DNA from: Bolinopsis microptera
Taxonomy: Eukaryota > Ctenophora > Tentaculata > Lobata > Bolinopsidae
Direction: 5' to 3'
Length of the DNA stretch: 64,000 nucleotides
Assembly: GCF_026151205.1 (NCBI RefSeq)
Contig: NC_087078.1
Location: 1,257,675 to 1,321,674 of the forward strand
Below, piece by piece: positions 33,351 through 45,773 of the stretch. Both the position numbers and the translations under genes were made by a program. The stretch's first letter is position 1, and each line of letters starts with the position of its first letter. Below the pieces are notes generated by a model. The model was given only the letters and a program-made list of their open reading frames with translations. It made no database searches and had not been told where the DNA came from.

Positions 33351-34577
33351 TTACTGTCATAGCAAGGACTAGGAATAGCTCAACTCTAATAACTAGATCA
33401 AACATCTCGTGACAACTATTGTAGTTTTAATACTGTCATAACAAGGACTAGAAATATCTCAACTCTAACAACTAGATCAAACATCTCGTGACAACTATTG
33501 TAGTTTTAATACTGTCATAACAAGGACTAGAAATATCTCAACTCTAACAACTAGATCAAACATCTCGTGACAACTATTGTAGTTTTAATACTGTCATAAC
33601 AAGGACTAGAAATATCTCAACTCTAACAACTAGATCAAACATCTCGTGACAATTATTACAGTTTTAATACTGTCATAGCAAGGACTAGGAATAGCTCAAC
33701 TCTAGCCACTAGATCAAACATCTCGTGACAATTATTACAGTTTTAATACTGTCATAACAAGGACTAGGAATAGCTCAACTCTAACAACTAGATCAAACAT
33801 CTCGTGACAACTATTGTAATTTTAATACTGTCATAGCAAGGACTAGGAATAGCTCAACTCTAGCTACTAGATCAAACATCTCGTGACAACTATTGTAGTT
33901 TTAATACTGTCATAACAAGGACTAGGAATAGCTCAACTCTAATAACTAGATCAAACATCTCGTGACAATTATTACAGTTTTAATACTGTCATAACAAGGA
34001 CTAGGAATAGCTCAACTCTAATAACTAGATCAAACATCTCGTGACAATTATTACAGTTTTAATACTGTCATAGCAAGGACTAGGAATAGCTCAACTCTAA
34101 TAACTAGATCAAACATCTCGTGACAACTATTGTAGTTTTAATACTGTCATAACAAGGACTAGGAATAGCTCAACTCTAATAACTAGATCAAACATCTCGT
34201 GACAATTATTACAGTTTTAATACTGTCATAGCAAGGACTAGGAATAGCTCAACTCTAGCCACTAGATCAAACATCTCGTGACAACTATTGTAGTTTTAAT
34301 ACTGTCATAGCAAGGACTAGGAATAGCTCAACTCTAATAACTAGATCAAACATCTCGTGACAACTATTGTAGTTTTAATACTGTCATAACAAGGACTAGG
34401 AATAGCTCAACTCTAATAACTAGATCAAACATCTCGTGACAACTATTGTAGTTTTAATACTGTCATAGCAAGGACTAGGAATAGCTCAACTCTAATCACT
34501 AGATCAAACATCTCGTGACAACTATTGTAGTTTTAATACTGTCATAACAAGGACTAGGAATAGCTCAACTCTAATAA
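33351..34577 (-). repeat. 79-bp minisatellite, inverted half, about 15 copies
   Basis: From 33351 the same unit continues in reverse complement (ACTGTCATAGCAAGGACTAG) to about 34577. The switch is abrupt, with no spacer, near 33350. Confidence 0.96.
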
Positions 34578-35329
34578 ATTCTATTCGTTGTTATGACAAT
34601 AATATAACTCAGAATGTTAACAAGTTTTTGAAAAGACTGTAGAAGAAGATATCATGCCTCATTCGTTGGAGTTCTCAGACCCGTCGACACTCTACTGCAC
34701 AGCCACAATTTCTAAGAAGAGGGTTGACTTCCTCAAAATGGGAAACAGGAGAAAAAGCTACAGACCATCAAGGCAGAATTAAAAGAATCATTTACCTAAT
34801 ACTTTTTAACAGTCACAGAGTTTTATAATAAAACTTTGTAAGAATTTTGATCGTTCTTAAAGTTGTGTTTTGTTAACATCATATTTTGTATTTCTCGACT
34901 CAAAAAAAGCATTATTATATATAACAAACGAATCTTTTATCATTAAAGCATTTCATGCTTTACTGCCGGTTTACTATACGACTGAAGTGCACAATTGTAT
35001 GGAAAAGTAAATTTATTCTCAATAATACGGGAGGAGGTGTTCTAACCAAATTGTACTAATATCACCCCGTAGGTATACCAGTACCGGTACACCGTAGGTA
35101 CCGGTTTATTCTCTACTAAATATCGCCCATGTATAATATCGTCTCGCCATGCTATTAATGTGCCAAGTTCGAATTCGGTTTCTTGCACTTTACTTATATA
35201 ATATTTTGCTTCCTTTAAACTGGTATGTTAGGAAGCAAAAGAGGCTGTTTAATGTAACTTCAGGAAGGCGCGACTGTGAAAATAGTTGAGAAAACTACGC
35301 GCATTAATGCTAAAATGTGATGCTTTTGG
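34578..35329. other. Spacer with no firm gene
   Basis: A 43-residue frame at about 34653-34784 (MPHSLEFSDPSTLYCT) is open but has no support. The rest is AT-rich. Confidence 0.3.
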
Positions 35330-35555
35330 CGGAGATATAAACTGCGCCTATTTTAATACATTCGCGTGCAATTTTTAACGCCAATTGTAAGATGTAAGCA
35401 TTGAACGCCAATTGTAAGCATTGAAAATATTAGAGATTTGATAGAATAGTGCATTGTAACAGAATATAATAACACATAGTATTAGTAAGATTAGTTACCA
35501 CAATAGCTCGATCATGAGATCAGTGGACTGTTTGGATGCTTTCAATGTGAGTAGT

Positions 35556-35652
35556 AAGCTGGGTGTGGGTTCGAAGCTCACCGGGGGTTGAAATCGAAGA
35601 TTTCAAATCGAAGATTTCAAATCCCGGTGAGCTTCGAACCCACACCCAGCTT
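35556..35652. repeat. Long hairpin containing the box-B-like motif
   Basis: AAGCTGGGTGTGGGTTCGAA and following bases are exactly complemented at the far end, with about 30 bases per arm. The loop is a repeated AATCGAAGATTTCA segment. Confidence 0.9.
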
Positions 35653-36174
35653 AATGTTTTTGCTTTATCCATTAAGTTTATAAATATAAGATATCATTGA
35701 GATAAACAAATTAGGGTATTAGTTAGATTAAAACACTACCACAAATATAATACTCCATCATTCACTTTATTACTGAGTACTGACACGTAATAAAGTTGAC
35801 TATAAAATGTGCGTAAAGTAATCAGTTTTCGACAGACCACTGCAAGAGAACCTCATTATTAGCCCTCCCAGAAAACTCAGAAGATATTGGACATCATCTT
35901 AACTTTATGTGTGCAAATTTCCAGAATGGCACGACAGAATGGTTTAGAGATAGAGATGATCAAAGACGATGTTTCTGTGTTATTGTAATACATTCGCGTG
36001 CAATTTTGAACGCCAATCTTAACAATATAACAATTGAAAATGTTATCAGTTTGATCGAATAGTGCATTGTAGCACAATATAATAACACATAGTATCAAAA
36101 TGACCAGTTACCACAATGGCTCGGTCATGACAGCAAAAGACTAATCCTATATATTGACACATGCAATAAGTAAA

Positions 36175-36268
36175 CTCAGTGTGGGTTCGAGTCTGACCAG
36201 GGTTAAATTCTACGATTTCAAAGATTTCGAGGATTTCAACACCTGGCCAGACTCAAACCCACATCTGG
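36175..36268. repeat. Diverged copy of the same hairpin
   Basis: GTGTGGGTTCGAGTCTGACC pairs with GGCCAGACTCAAACCCACAT. The arms differ from those at 35556, yet pairing is kept by matched changes. Confidence 0.8.
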
Positions 36269-36410
36269 TCGAATGCTTTTGCTTTATCTATATTATTTAT
36301 AAATATAAGTTAAATACAATATCTTATTGAGATAAACAAATAAAGTCAGTAGTTAGATTAATACACGAACACAGATATAATCATTGACATTATTACTAAC
36401 ACGTAATTTG

Positions 36411-37969
36411 CCATAACTCCGGATTGGAAATATGTTCCCAAGGCCCAATTATTCTCAAACCCCATCGATATTGAAAGTCTGAAAATAATTCAAAACTACC
36501 ACTACTTACTCTCATTCTGTTGAACAATCAGTAAGAAGAGTTTTGATGATTAAATGTGAATCCTATCTCAGAAAATGGATTCCATGATGCGTTTGATATT
36601 GGTTACGCGAACCAGGATTTGCTCCTTGATGAGCATTGTAGCGTTTCCCTTCAAAAAGCAATACTGGCCAGTGCGAAAAGCCTGCTGGCTTTGGATCAAT
36701 TCATTATATTATATTCGACCGACCATATCATGCATATTCAAATTTTAACTCTTAACTGACATTGATTGCTTTTTTTACAATTCATAGATTTTACATTCGC
36801 GCCTTCCGTAAAGTAGAGCAAGATTCTGAAATTTCAGCAGGCAAACTGGACTTTTATCAATGTTGTTGAAAGAGTTTCTAAAGATGATCAAGAAAGTTAC
36901 TGAAACGATTCCGTCTATCCTACATAACAGTCTATCTTACATAACAGTATTTTAGGCCTCGTTTGCAAAATTTTAGCGCACAGAATTAAACCAAGTTCTG
37001 CTGTGTTGCGAGCAGCGATAGAAGGAAGTTTTCTCCAACAGTTGAAGAGCGAGGGCCAGGGGTAGTGTGAACGAGTTCATCAGTTCATTCTTTTCTTTTG
37101 TGGCAGAATTAACTCCCTGTCAAAGATTAATAATGTGAAACGAATTTGAAACATAACCTCAGCAAGTCGTGAGTTGTGTCAAAATTGTATGATAGATAAT
37201 AATCTCAGAACTTTCTAAATCTTAATAACATTTTTTCATCAGCATTGGCAAATAATTGGCAATAGTAATTTTGCTTCAACTTACATTTGTTCTCGGAGAA
37301 GGAATGTTACACTTTTACATGGTCCTGGCCTGATCGGCAATACTATTCGCTACTTTTCAGGATTTAATCCCTGAAATTTTGTACAATGCTAGCAGGAATT
37401 ACGAAATCTATTCGAAGGTTATTTAGTTTGTTCCTCAAACCGCTCCACAAAATACTCCACAACTCCCTCTCTACTTCTCCCGCTTCCCCATCAACATTTC
37501 ACTACCACTCCTCCCCCGCCCCCGAAGAGGAAAGGTCACCATTTCTACTCACACTCACAACACAGCACTCAGTCTTGGTCCAAGAAAGCAAAAGATGATT
37601 TACTCGCTACGGTACAGGAGAATATTTCTGCAATGGCCATCAATCTACGTTGGAAAGAGTTATTTGCTAACACTCAACCGACACTCTCAACAAACATTTG
37701 AAGTAGACTTACACCTGTGCTCCACGTCTAGTAGACCAGAGAAATCTGGGCCAAGACTTCTGAAATAGAGGAGATACCACATCAAGAGGATTAATACAAG
37801 CTTCTTTTAGCTTATTTAATCTTTTTGCCATCTCCAAAAATAAGTGGCTGTTATGATTTCTTTTCACTGTCGCTAAACGTGTAAACAATTTTATAGATAT
37901 TCATGCCATACAATTGCAGTACCTACCTATTGAACCTATGAAAGTATTTTTACCTATCAGCAGTAAAAT

Positions 37970-38003
<34 letters not shown>

Positions 38004-39862
38004 GGCGGGGGGGGGGGGGCATAGAAAGCCCACTAGAGGATAGCATTAAGATGCTTTGCTTACCTCTGGGATGAGGGGGGGTTTGTCGGGGACAACAGTG
38101 TGAATTGTGGAGGACGGTGGTGGTAATGATATGAATGGGAATACCGCGCTTTGGTACCAGATGAGATTATAAATCAGTTAGGCAAGGCTGCATAAGTAAT
38201 GTGTTAATGCGCTAAGTTACGCCAGTCTGATCCAGTTCTTCTGGTACTATTAAGCGTTTGGTGCGGTTGTGAAGTTGACGATTGTGGTAATGTGGTGGTT
38301 GTCGAATATGTCGTTGACCGAGAGGTAGTAGTCATCAGTCAAGGGATCATGTATTAACTGTTTTTAGGATAATAATTAGACACCCACCCCCTTTTACCGG
38401 CTTTTGTGGTACTAACTGTTGAGAAATCACTGTACTATGTCTTGGTTTATAAAATAAGATACCCACCCAGAATTGCTTTAAACAGCTCATTAAATATGAC
38501 TTTTTATGTTTTAAAAGGATCCGATATTGAATGTAAACATGAAACTAACAGTTGAGATATCTATGCTTAATTAAAAACATACACTAACACACGCCCACAT
38601 GTTTACAGATTACAATTACACACATGGCATGTATGTAATGTGTACTATACATATCACACATCATTTAAGAACCAGTAGTTGAAATACATTTTAAAATAAA
38701 TTAAACACTGCACCTTCTCAAACGGAAAAGTCAACAAAGCCAAAGGCCACTTTTTAAAATTATACAAAAGATCAATCGCACTCTGTTTAATAAATTATAT
38801 CTTAATTTACTAACTGTTTTTGGGCAAATTAGACCTAAAACTCACTATTTAGTAGCATACAGTACAAACTGTTTTTCTGGGAAATGAGCAGCAGATCCAC
38901 CACTTAGTACAAAAGTACTAACTGTGTTTTGGAAGAATATATGACACACCACCCCAACGTCACGTACAGTTAACAGTACTCAGTACCTGATCCCGGGGTC
39001 CCCCCTCCTCCCCGGTAAAATATGACCAATATTTCTTTATCTAAGGACGTATTTAAAATAGTATTACAGTACTTACTAAACGGTGTGTGTCAGAGGGAGT
39101 TGTAAGGGCTATCAAACTAGGAATTTTAAGATGTTGCACAGATTTGTATTTCTGAGTTCTCCAGTCACCTCTATTTCAGTCAGTACAATCTCTCTCTCTC
39201 TCTCTCTATTCTACGATTTTGGTATCATTAGCACAACAAATAACAATGTAGCCATTACAGCAGCTAGCGACAAGTAAGTTTATCCTAAAAGTAACGAAGC
39301 ACATGCTCATTTAAAAACCTTCATTTACTGAGAATATGATCAAGCTTATTAGTAAAGATACAATAAGTATTATAAGCGTGGCTTGCCTCAAATTAAATAG
39401 ATCAGAAGATAACTATAAAACTGATCATGATTAGAACAAAAACAACATAGTGCTTGGTCGTTGTTTTAAAGTTTGAAAACAGTGCATGTGGCCTTCCATC
39501 AAGAACACGGAATTATGTGATCATACAAGAAAGACAGATCTTAATAATATTTAACATCATTTGCATCAGGCTTAGTTGTTTTGAAATAAATTACCTCATA
39601 CAGCTGAAGACCAACAATGATTGGAGAGGAGGAAAAAATATCAAACAGAATAATCATATGTATTGTGAGCCAACCAGGGGTAGATGAGGCAACCATCTCT
39701 CAACGGTTTTGACATCATCGAAATCATCTTACCGTCATCTGAATATTTAATTATCTCAATTATTACATTAGCCAGTTGCAGTATAGTAAATTAGCCAGAT
39801 GCTTAGCAATGCGCATAAATGTGCTCAGTGCATTCTTGGAATTTTCACATGTTTTATTTCAG
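36411..39862. other. Spacer with low-complexity tracts
   Basis: No supported gene. It holds a CT dinucleotide run near 39189-39208 and the G tract at 37971. A possible 42-base mini-exon (NNNVAITAASD, donor GTAAGT) lies at about 39229-39270, without a confirmed partner. Confidence 0.35.
37971..38019 (+). repeat. Poly-G tract of about 49 bases
   Basis: Broken only by an AGGC near 38003. Strong G-quadruplex potential and likely length instability. Confidence 0.95.
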
Positions 39863-40002
39863 CCCGACAATGAAAATAATATCAGATCAGTGGTACTTAG
39901 ATCGAATCCAAATAAAATCAACAAAGTGGCCGCTTTTTATGCACAATTTTTAAAAAAATGTATATTTGGATTATTCATATGTGCACAGATAACTGCATCA
40001 AG
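39863..40002 (+). CDS. Candidate internal exon, unknown gene
   Basis: TTTTATTTCAG precedes and AAG/GTAATG follows a 140-base segment. It is open as PDNENNIRSVVLRSNPNKIN, then KKCIFGLFICAQITAS. An acceptor with a good pyrimidine tract, a good donor and a hydrophobic span make an exon plausible. No adjoining exon with matching phase could be secured, and a second frame ending in a stop is also open for part of it. Confidence 0.28.
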
Positions 40003-40855
40003 GTAATGATAATAATAATCCTATACATTTGCATAATTGAAACAATTATGGCCCTTATTGTGGGCAGAATATGTGTTTTCGTTGAAGTGTCCTGGTATAA
40101 AACTTATCTGAGTGACTGCATAGGGATAAATACTAGGACCTACTAAACTCAAAAACAAAATGCAGCCACCTAATTAAGATACTGAATTATTTACTTCACT
40201 TTAATTATGATGGCCAAACGTGACAAGCTTGTATCTAAACAAATAAAAACATGATCAATGATATGACATACATGTAGCGCGTGGTCAAGCGCAACTAGCA
40301 GAGGCCAAACGGAATAGAAATAGCGCAGTGCTTTTTCAACAGTCCCATTATGTCACAGTTAATTATCAATAAAATAACTGACCACTGATCAGCCCTACAT
40401 GACAAACACCCAACACTCATACTTTAATCAGAAACACTCACTGAGTGAAAAATGTAATACCTGGGAACAAGAAATTTGGGATACATAACATTTTGATGCA
40501 TAAGTGCATCCCTTTCTGATCTTCTGGATCAATTTTACAAAATTCAGAGAACAATTCCAACACTATACCGGTTTTACATATACAACTAATAGAATTCTAA
40601 GGATAAACACAAAATCTATCTTTCTAATTGCTATGGTAATTGTTAAATAGCAAACATTTCGGGGTTGATTCATACTCTGCACTGCTTACAGTTTCATTTT
40701 AATAGAAATTTGAGTAATAATGCCTGTAACAATGTTTTAATAAATCATAGTGTGTTAAAGGATACAAATGGAGTGATGTGCTTTATGGCTACATCATTGA
40801 GTGCATTGAGTTATGTAACCTAAAAGGTGTCCAGTTTTGGATTGGGAATTGAGTG
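40003..40855. other. Spacer with no gene seen
   Basis: AT-rich. A short relic of the CpG-rich repeat (GCGCGTGGTCAAGCGC) lies near 40277. Confidence 0.35.
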
Positions 40856-40921
40856 GGGCAGTATCTGTGCAGCCCTAAAACCAAGAGTAGACTTGGTTGT
40901 GGGGCTGCACAGATACTTCCC
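40856..40921 (+). ncRNA. MicroRNA-precursor-like hairpin
   Basis: GGGCAGTATCTGTGCAGCCC pairs with the 3' arm ending GGGCTGCACAGATACTTCCC. The pairing extends through AACCAAG/CTTGGTT to a six-base loop. The 30-bp stem has only two or three mismatches or wobbles, a geometry that suits a microRNA precursor. It could equally be a tiny palindromic element. Confidence 0.4.
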
Positions 40922-42600
40922 ATGTATATAGAACTATGATCATAATAAACTACTTTTAGGATAAGAGTGAGAAATAGTGAAACAAACTTTTTAGTGAAAC
41001 AAATTTAAAATAATGCAAGGGTAGGGGTAACAGATAGTTATTATGACTTTAGGAACCTTAACCTTATTCCTAACCAAACTGTTGTGTACTCAATTTAAAT
41101 GTCTAACTAGCCTTTAATAATGGTGGGTTGTCTTGGATACTGCATTTCCAACTTGGTGCACGCCAGGTTTAAAATAAAATTATTTCCCTCACTTGCTTGG
41201 ATTAGATTGGCTCACTCCAATGTTAAGACTGCGTCGTCACCAATAACCAGTAGATTCATCATACATGAACTGTAGGCACCTAAATTGAATTGATTAGAAT
41301 AGATTTCGTTTTCCCTAATAGAAGTTTCGATAGTAAATAAAAGGAAAAATGTGTCAAAATGGTATTTAATATACATTCAATTAAATCAAGTGATGCGATT
41401 GGCAGAGCACAATCAAATTTTTAGTGTCTGCAATTGGCAGAGCACAATATTTTAAATCTTTAACAATCTAATATATAAAAGTTTCAAAACGCATGATCTG
41501 CTCCATTATTTATACTCCATTAAAGGGGCAGGGATGAGATTGTAGGAGACTTCTGATAGATGGATCTCATGTTTGGTGTCCACCTTCTTTCCCCGGTACT
41601 TAATTAAAAGAATATCCATTTGAGCATATATATTTTTACAACTGGTCAAAATATGGGCAAAAAGAAACAATAAACATATAATAACATTTATTGGAATGCG
41701 AGAATTTGTATTGTGGCAGGTGGGTGATTTAAGTGCTCCAAGAAATAATTTTACTTTACAATAGGCAATGATGAGTGGCAGGATTTTGTAGCCCACTAAT
41801 AAACATTCATCTTCAAATCTTTCGAAAATGGCATTATCTCATAGAGCAATATATTCTTGGTTTAAAAAGACAACAAAGAAATTTTCAAAAGAAGCCTATA
41901 GAAGAAATTCTGCTTGTGTGCTTGTAAGAAATATCAATCATCTATACGATGGGAGTTGGGACATAAGATTAAAGGCTCATAATGTTAAGTTATAGAAGTC
42001 AAGCACATTGATGCATTTGGGACAAGCCATTAGAACTCACTGTACGGCCTCAAGTAGGAAAAATTGTGTGCTTCGTCATGGAGATGGTATGTGAGAATTC
42101 ATAGACCTGTGATCTACAACAATCATTATGTTACCAATGATTTGAATATCTTTGAAAGTGTCAGATCGAGGATTCAATGAAATCTTATTTGGAGATTTTC
42201 ACTTTATATCAAAGAATAGGTGATATGATGTTCTATTATATTCTTCATATATGTATTTACAAAAGGTCGTGAGCATACAGTCTCAAATCTACAAACATCA
42301 TTTCCGAAACTTGTGGACGATCTCAAATTTAAAGCTGGAAAAATATCAGCCAACAATACAATTTGCTTAAATAGTAAAGAATACGAAAGTTAACATCAAA
42401 CTAGGCGGTTTGTTTGCTCATAAGTAGTCATTTCTTCTGCATTAGAATTAGCGCTCGATGCATCAGGCTATCTATCTATGCATAACAATAAAAATGTATA
42501 CAAGCTATATTAAAATGACTTTAGATGCATCAATTACCAAATAATTAATTGTTTCAAAATTTATATACTGTGGTCGTTACGTCGATTTTTTAATTCAAAC
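40922..42600. other. Spacer with no firm gene
   Basis: A 96-residue minus-strand frame at 41506-41796 is hydrophobic but has no supporting motif or splice site. A duplicated GCAATTGGCAGAGCACAAT occurs near 41396 and 41428. Confidence 0.35.
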
Positions 42601-43690
42601 ATGGAATGGGTAGCGCATGGTCGCGCGCGCAACAATAAGGTCGCATTTGTGATTTCAATATTTTAAATGACGTACGCGTAACGCGCGGACGCAAGCGCGA
42701 CTAGCAGCGCCAAACGGGATAGAAAATAACGCGGCTCTATTCAACGTGGTCCCATCGTGCTGCTGCTAACCACTGCTCATGCTAACTGCTGCGCGGTGCT
42801 CAGCCTGTGGCTGTCATTTCACCGTTTATAAAAGATGTCAATTCTTTACAGCGATCAGCGCGCGGCTCAATTTAATTATAATTATGATTATACATTTTTG
42901 TTGACATACGTTGCATGCCACTTTTCGATATTTGGTCCACCTAACCATGTGCTTTCGCGCCACTGCGGGCGCGCTTGTTTCACAAGTCTTGAGGCGGGCG
43001 CGCGCTACTGCTAGCGCAAGGGCTCTGGATAGAGCAAGATATTTGGGATACGTAACATGTATCAACATTTTTGGAGAGGCTGGGTCTGGGTGGCCCACGA
43101 AAGGATAGTATGTGGATGCTTTGCCTACCTCTAGGGCTATGGCAGTCCTATGGGAGGATGCCGAAGGAATCAAAATGTATAATCAATAATAGAGGATGAT
43201 GGTAAGTGTTATGTTGACATACGTTGCATGCCACTTTTCGCGCGCGAAGCGCGCGCCGCCGAAGGCGGAAAATAATATCTCTGATATTTGGATACGAAAC
43301 ATGTATCAACTTTGGCCCTTTTGTGTACGTTGGTGGATGTTACTCATATTTAAATTTTTGAATGTTGAAGTTATAGTGCGCGCCGCTTTCTTTTCGAAAT
43401 ATTATTGACCCGAGACAATTGTTACGAAGTAGCGTGCGCTGTTGACCATTGTTAATGATCAGGCCCGGCGCGGCCATAACATTTCGAGAAGAAAGCGGCG
43501 CGCGCTACTTCGAAGAAATTTAGACGAGTAACATCCGTCAACGTGCGCTGGGTCAGTCGTTTAATTGCTCTAACCAGAGCCCTCTCGCTTGCATGCAGTA
43601 GCGTGCGACCGCCGAAACAAGCGCGTCACGCAGTACGCGTATACACATAGCTATGTGAAGTCGTTTAACAATGGCCAACACAATAGTGCG
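42601..43690. repeat. CpG-rich dispersed repeats, several copies
   Basis: Shares blocks with 30346-30940 and 60840-61045: GTTGACATACGTTGCATGCC (twice here), GAAGAAAGCGGCGCGCGCTA, CAGAGCCCTCTCGCTTGCA and ACGCAGTACGCGTATACAC. It appears rearranged, with segments in both orientations. Confidence 0.7.
43239..43268. repeat. Two adjacent GC hairpins with GAA loops
   Basis: CGCGCGC-GAA-GCGCGCG (43239-43255) abuts CCGCC-GAA-GGCGG (43256-43268). Confidence 0.9.
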
Positions 43691-43697
43691 TCCACGG

Positions 43698-44405
43698 TAG
43701 TATTTAATATTAGCCTGTACTGCTTCAATAAAATCAAAAATGTGACCTCCAGATCAGTAAAATTAGGTGCGCTGGGAGAGCTGCATAGAGTCCACTAATT
43801 GTAGGTTTACAACCTACCAGGACGCGCGCCGAGTTTGGAGTTGGACTCGTCGACGGTCCAATATATGGAACAGATATTTTACGAGTATCACCCGTTAAAG
43901 AGTCCACTAGTATTTTATATTAGCCCAATAAAGTGTGACCTCCAGATCAGTAAAATTAGGTGCGCTGCAAGAGCTGCATAGAGTCCACTAGTATTTTATA
44001 TTAGCCCAATAAAGTGTGACCTCCAGATCAGTAAAATTAGGTGCGCTGCAAGAGCTGCATAGAGTCCACTAGTATTTTATATTAGCCCAATAAAGTGTGA
44101 CCTCCAGATCAGTAAAATTAGGTGCGCTGCAAGAGCTGCATAGAGTCCACTAGTATTTTATATTAGCTCAATAAAGTGTGACCTCCAGATCAGTAAAATT
44201 AGGTGCGCTGGGAGAGCTGCATAGAGTCCACTAGTATTTTATATTAGCTCAATAAAGTGTGACCTCCAGATCAGTAAAATTAGGTGCGCTGCAAGAGCTG
44301 CATAGAGTCCACTAGTATTTTATATTAGCTCAATAAAGTGTGACCTCCAGATCAGTAAAATTAGGTGCGCTGGGAGAGCTGCATAGAGTCCACTAGTATT
44401 TAATA
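43698..44405 (+). repeat. 81-bp minisatellite, interrupted by a short insertion
   Basis: About seven and a half units of TAGTATTTTATATTAGCCCA, GTGACCTCCAGATCAG and GAGCTGCATAGAGTCCAC, with GCAAGAG/GGGAGAG variants alternating. Unit one is cut at 43797 by the 101-base element. Confidence 0.93.
43798..43898 (+). mobile_element. 101-bp short element with 11-bp target duplication
   Basis: AGAGTCCACTA flanks it at 43787-43797 and 43899-43909. It runs from ATTGTAGGTTTAC to CACCCGTTAA, matching 56202-56299 over its whole length and 10608-10694 in part. No terminal inverted repeats, but two internal palindromes. Confidence 0.85.
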
Positions 44406-44665
44406 TTAGCCGCGCGCGAGCGCCGAATATATTCTACTTGTGAAACAAGCGCGTCACGCAGTACGCACCGTGTAGCACGATAACTGTAACATGTAAAAAT
44501 TATGTCAAAATATTCGATAAATACGAGTTATATATGCATTTCAAGTTGCTACACGGTGCATACGTACCTCTTTTGTGATCAAAATGGGTTGCAGCGTGTG
44601 TCAAATTTTAAGCAATAAATTACAGCAGTTGTTTTTTGTCCTTTTTACACTTTTGCAATTCACAT

Positions 44666-45200
44666 TATACAATCACAGTGCTGGCAAGCACGACCGGTGC
44701 ATTTATTGTGGGTATACTATGTACCCTCTTTACTATTATACCCCTTTACTATTATACCCCCTTTGGTACACGTTACAAGCCTCTTTCGTGCACGCGAAGC
44801 GTGCACTCCGGCCGGAGGCGGCGGCCGAAGGCCGCCGCCTCCGGCAGGAGTTTTTCAGGCATTAAGACTCATCGGAAGTCGTTCAGCAGATTTATTTTTA
44901 GTTCAAAACATTCTAATTTGATGTCAAAGATGACAGGAATAAAAAATAGTTATGTTGAGATTTTTAAGAAATTTGCATAAAATACTCGCCAGCACTGTTA
45001 TACGAAATTCGGTAAAAAAACCCAAAATCGCCATATTCAGGTGCCTTAAAAACCATGTTAAAATCGAGTTAGAGATCTGAAATTTTTCAGGGCGTCTAGA
45101 CGTTGACCAAATCGACTGCAAAAAAAGTTTCAGGTTTCAGGAACATCGGGAAGTGGGTTTTCTAGAACCCCTGTTTTACGACAGATTGTCGTGATATCTA
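44666..45200 (+). mobile_element. MITE with paired GAA-loop hairpins, copy A
   Basis: About 540 bases from TCACAGTGCTGGCAAGCACG to TTGTCGTGATAT. The short ends ATATCAC/GTGATAT are inverted. It contains a TACTATTATACCCCCTTT run, then the two hairpins at 44788-44806 and 44811-44845. Copies B and C follow. Confidence 0.88.
44788..44845. repeat. Twin perfect hairpins with GAA loops
   Basis: GTGCACGC-GAA-GCGTGCAC, then 16-base arms GCCGGAGGCGGCGGCC and complement around GAA. Repeated intact at 45336-45393; the second hairpin has small changes at 47471-47504. Confidence 0.95.
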
Positions 45201-45750
45201 TATCACAGTGCTGGCAAGCACGACCGTTGCATTTATTGTGGGTATACTATGTACCCCCTTTACTATTATACCCCCTTTACTATTATTCCCCCTTTACTAT
45301 TGTACCCCCTTTGGTACACGTTACAAGCCTCTTTCGTGCACGCGAAGCGTGCACTCCGGCCGGAGGCGGCGGCCGAAGGCCGCCGCCTCCGGCAGGAGTT
45401 TTTCAGGCATTAAGAGTTAAGACTCATCGGAAGTCGTTCAGCAGATTTATTTTTAGTTCAAAACATTCTAATTTGATGTCAAAGATGACAGGAATAAAAA
45501 ATAGTTATGTTGAGATTTTTAAGAAATTTGCATAAAATACTCGCCAGCACTGTTATACGAAATTCGGTAAAAACCCAAAATCGCCATATTCAGGTGCCTA
45601 AAAAACCATGTTAAAATTGAGTTAGAGATCTGAAATTTTTCAGGGCGTCTAGACATTGACCAAATCGACTGCAAAAAAAGTTTCAGGTTTCAGGAGCATC
45701 GGGAAGTGGGTTTTCTAGAACCCCTGTTTTACGACAGATTGTCGTGATAT
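45201..45750 (+). mobile_element. MITE with paired GAA-loop hairpins, copy B
   Basis: Directly adjoins copy A, sharing the ATATCTATATCAC junction. Nearly identical over its length, with an added GAGTTAA near 45414. Confidence 0.9.
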
Positions 45751-45773
45751 CTATATATATACATATATATATA

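Larger units (their letters stand above)
35330..36410 (+). repeat. Two tandem tRNA-like, hairpin-bearing repeat units
   Basis: Units about 35330-35785 and 35980-36410 share ACATTCGCGTGCAATTTT, ATATAATAACACATAGTAT and the downstream TTTATAAATATAAG. Each has TAGCTCGATCATG or GGCTCGGTCATG and, 60-70 bases later, GGGTTCGA, spaced like Pol III A and B boxes. They look like a tRNA-derived SINE or MITE; the second copy has the extra head 35793-35980. Confidence 0.6.

Noticed and set aside
35510-35600. Functional tRNA gene
   Set aside because: A- and B-box-like motifs are present, but no cloverleaf with acceptor and anticodon stems could be drawn.
44575-45535. Frames of 70-114 residues in the GAA-hairpin MITEs
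   Set aside because: They follow the GC hairpins and pyrimidine tracts in several frames and recur only because the MITE is repeated.
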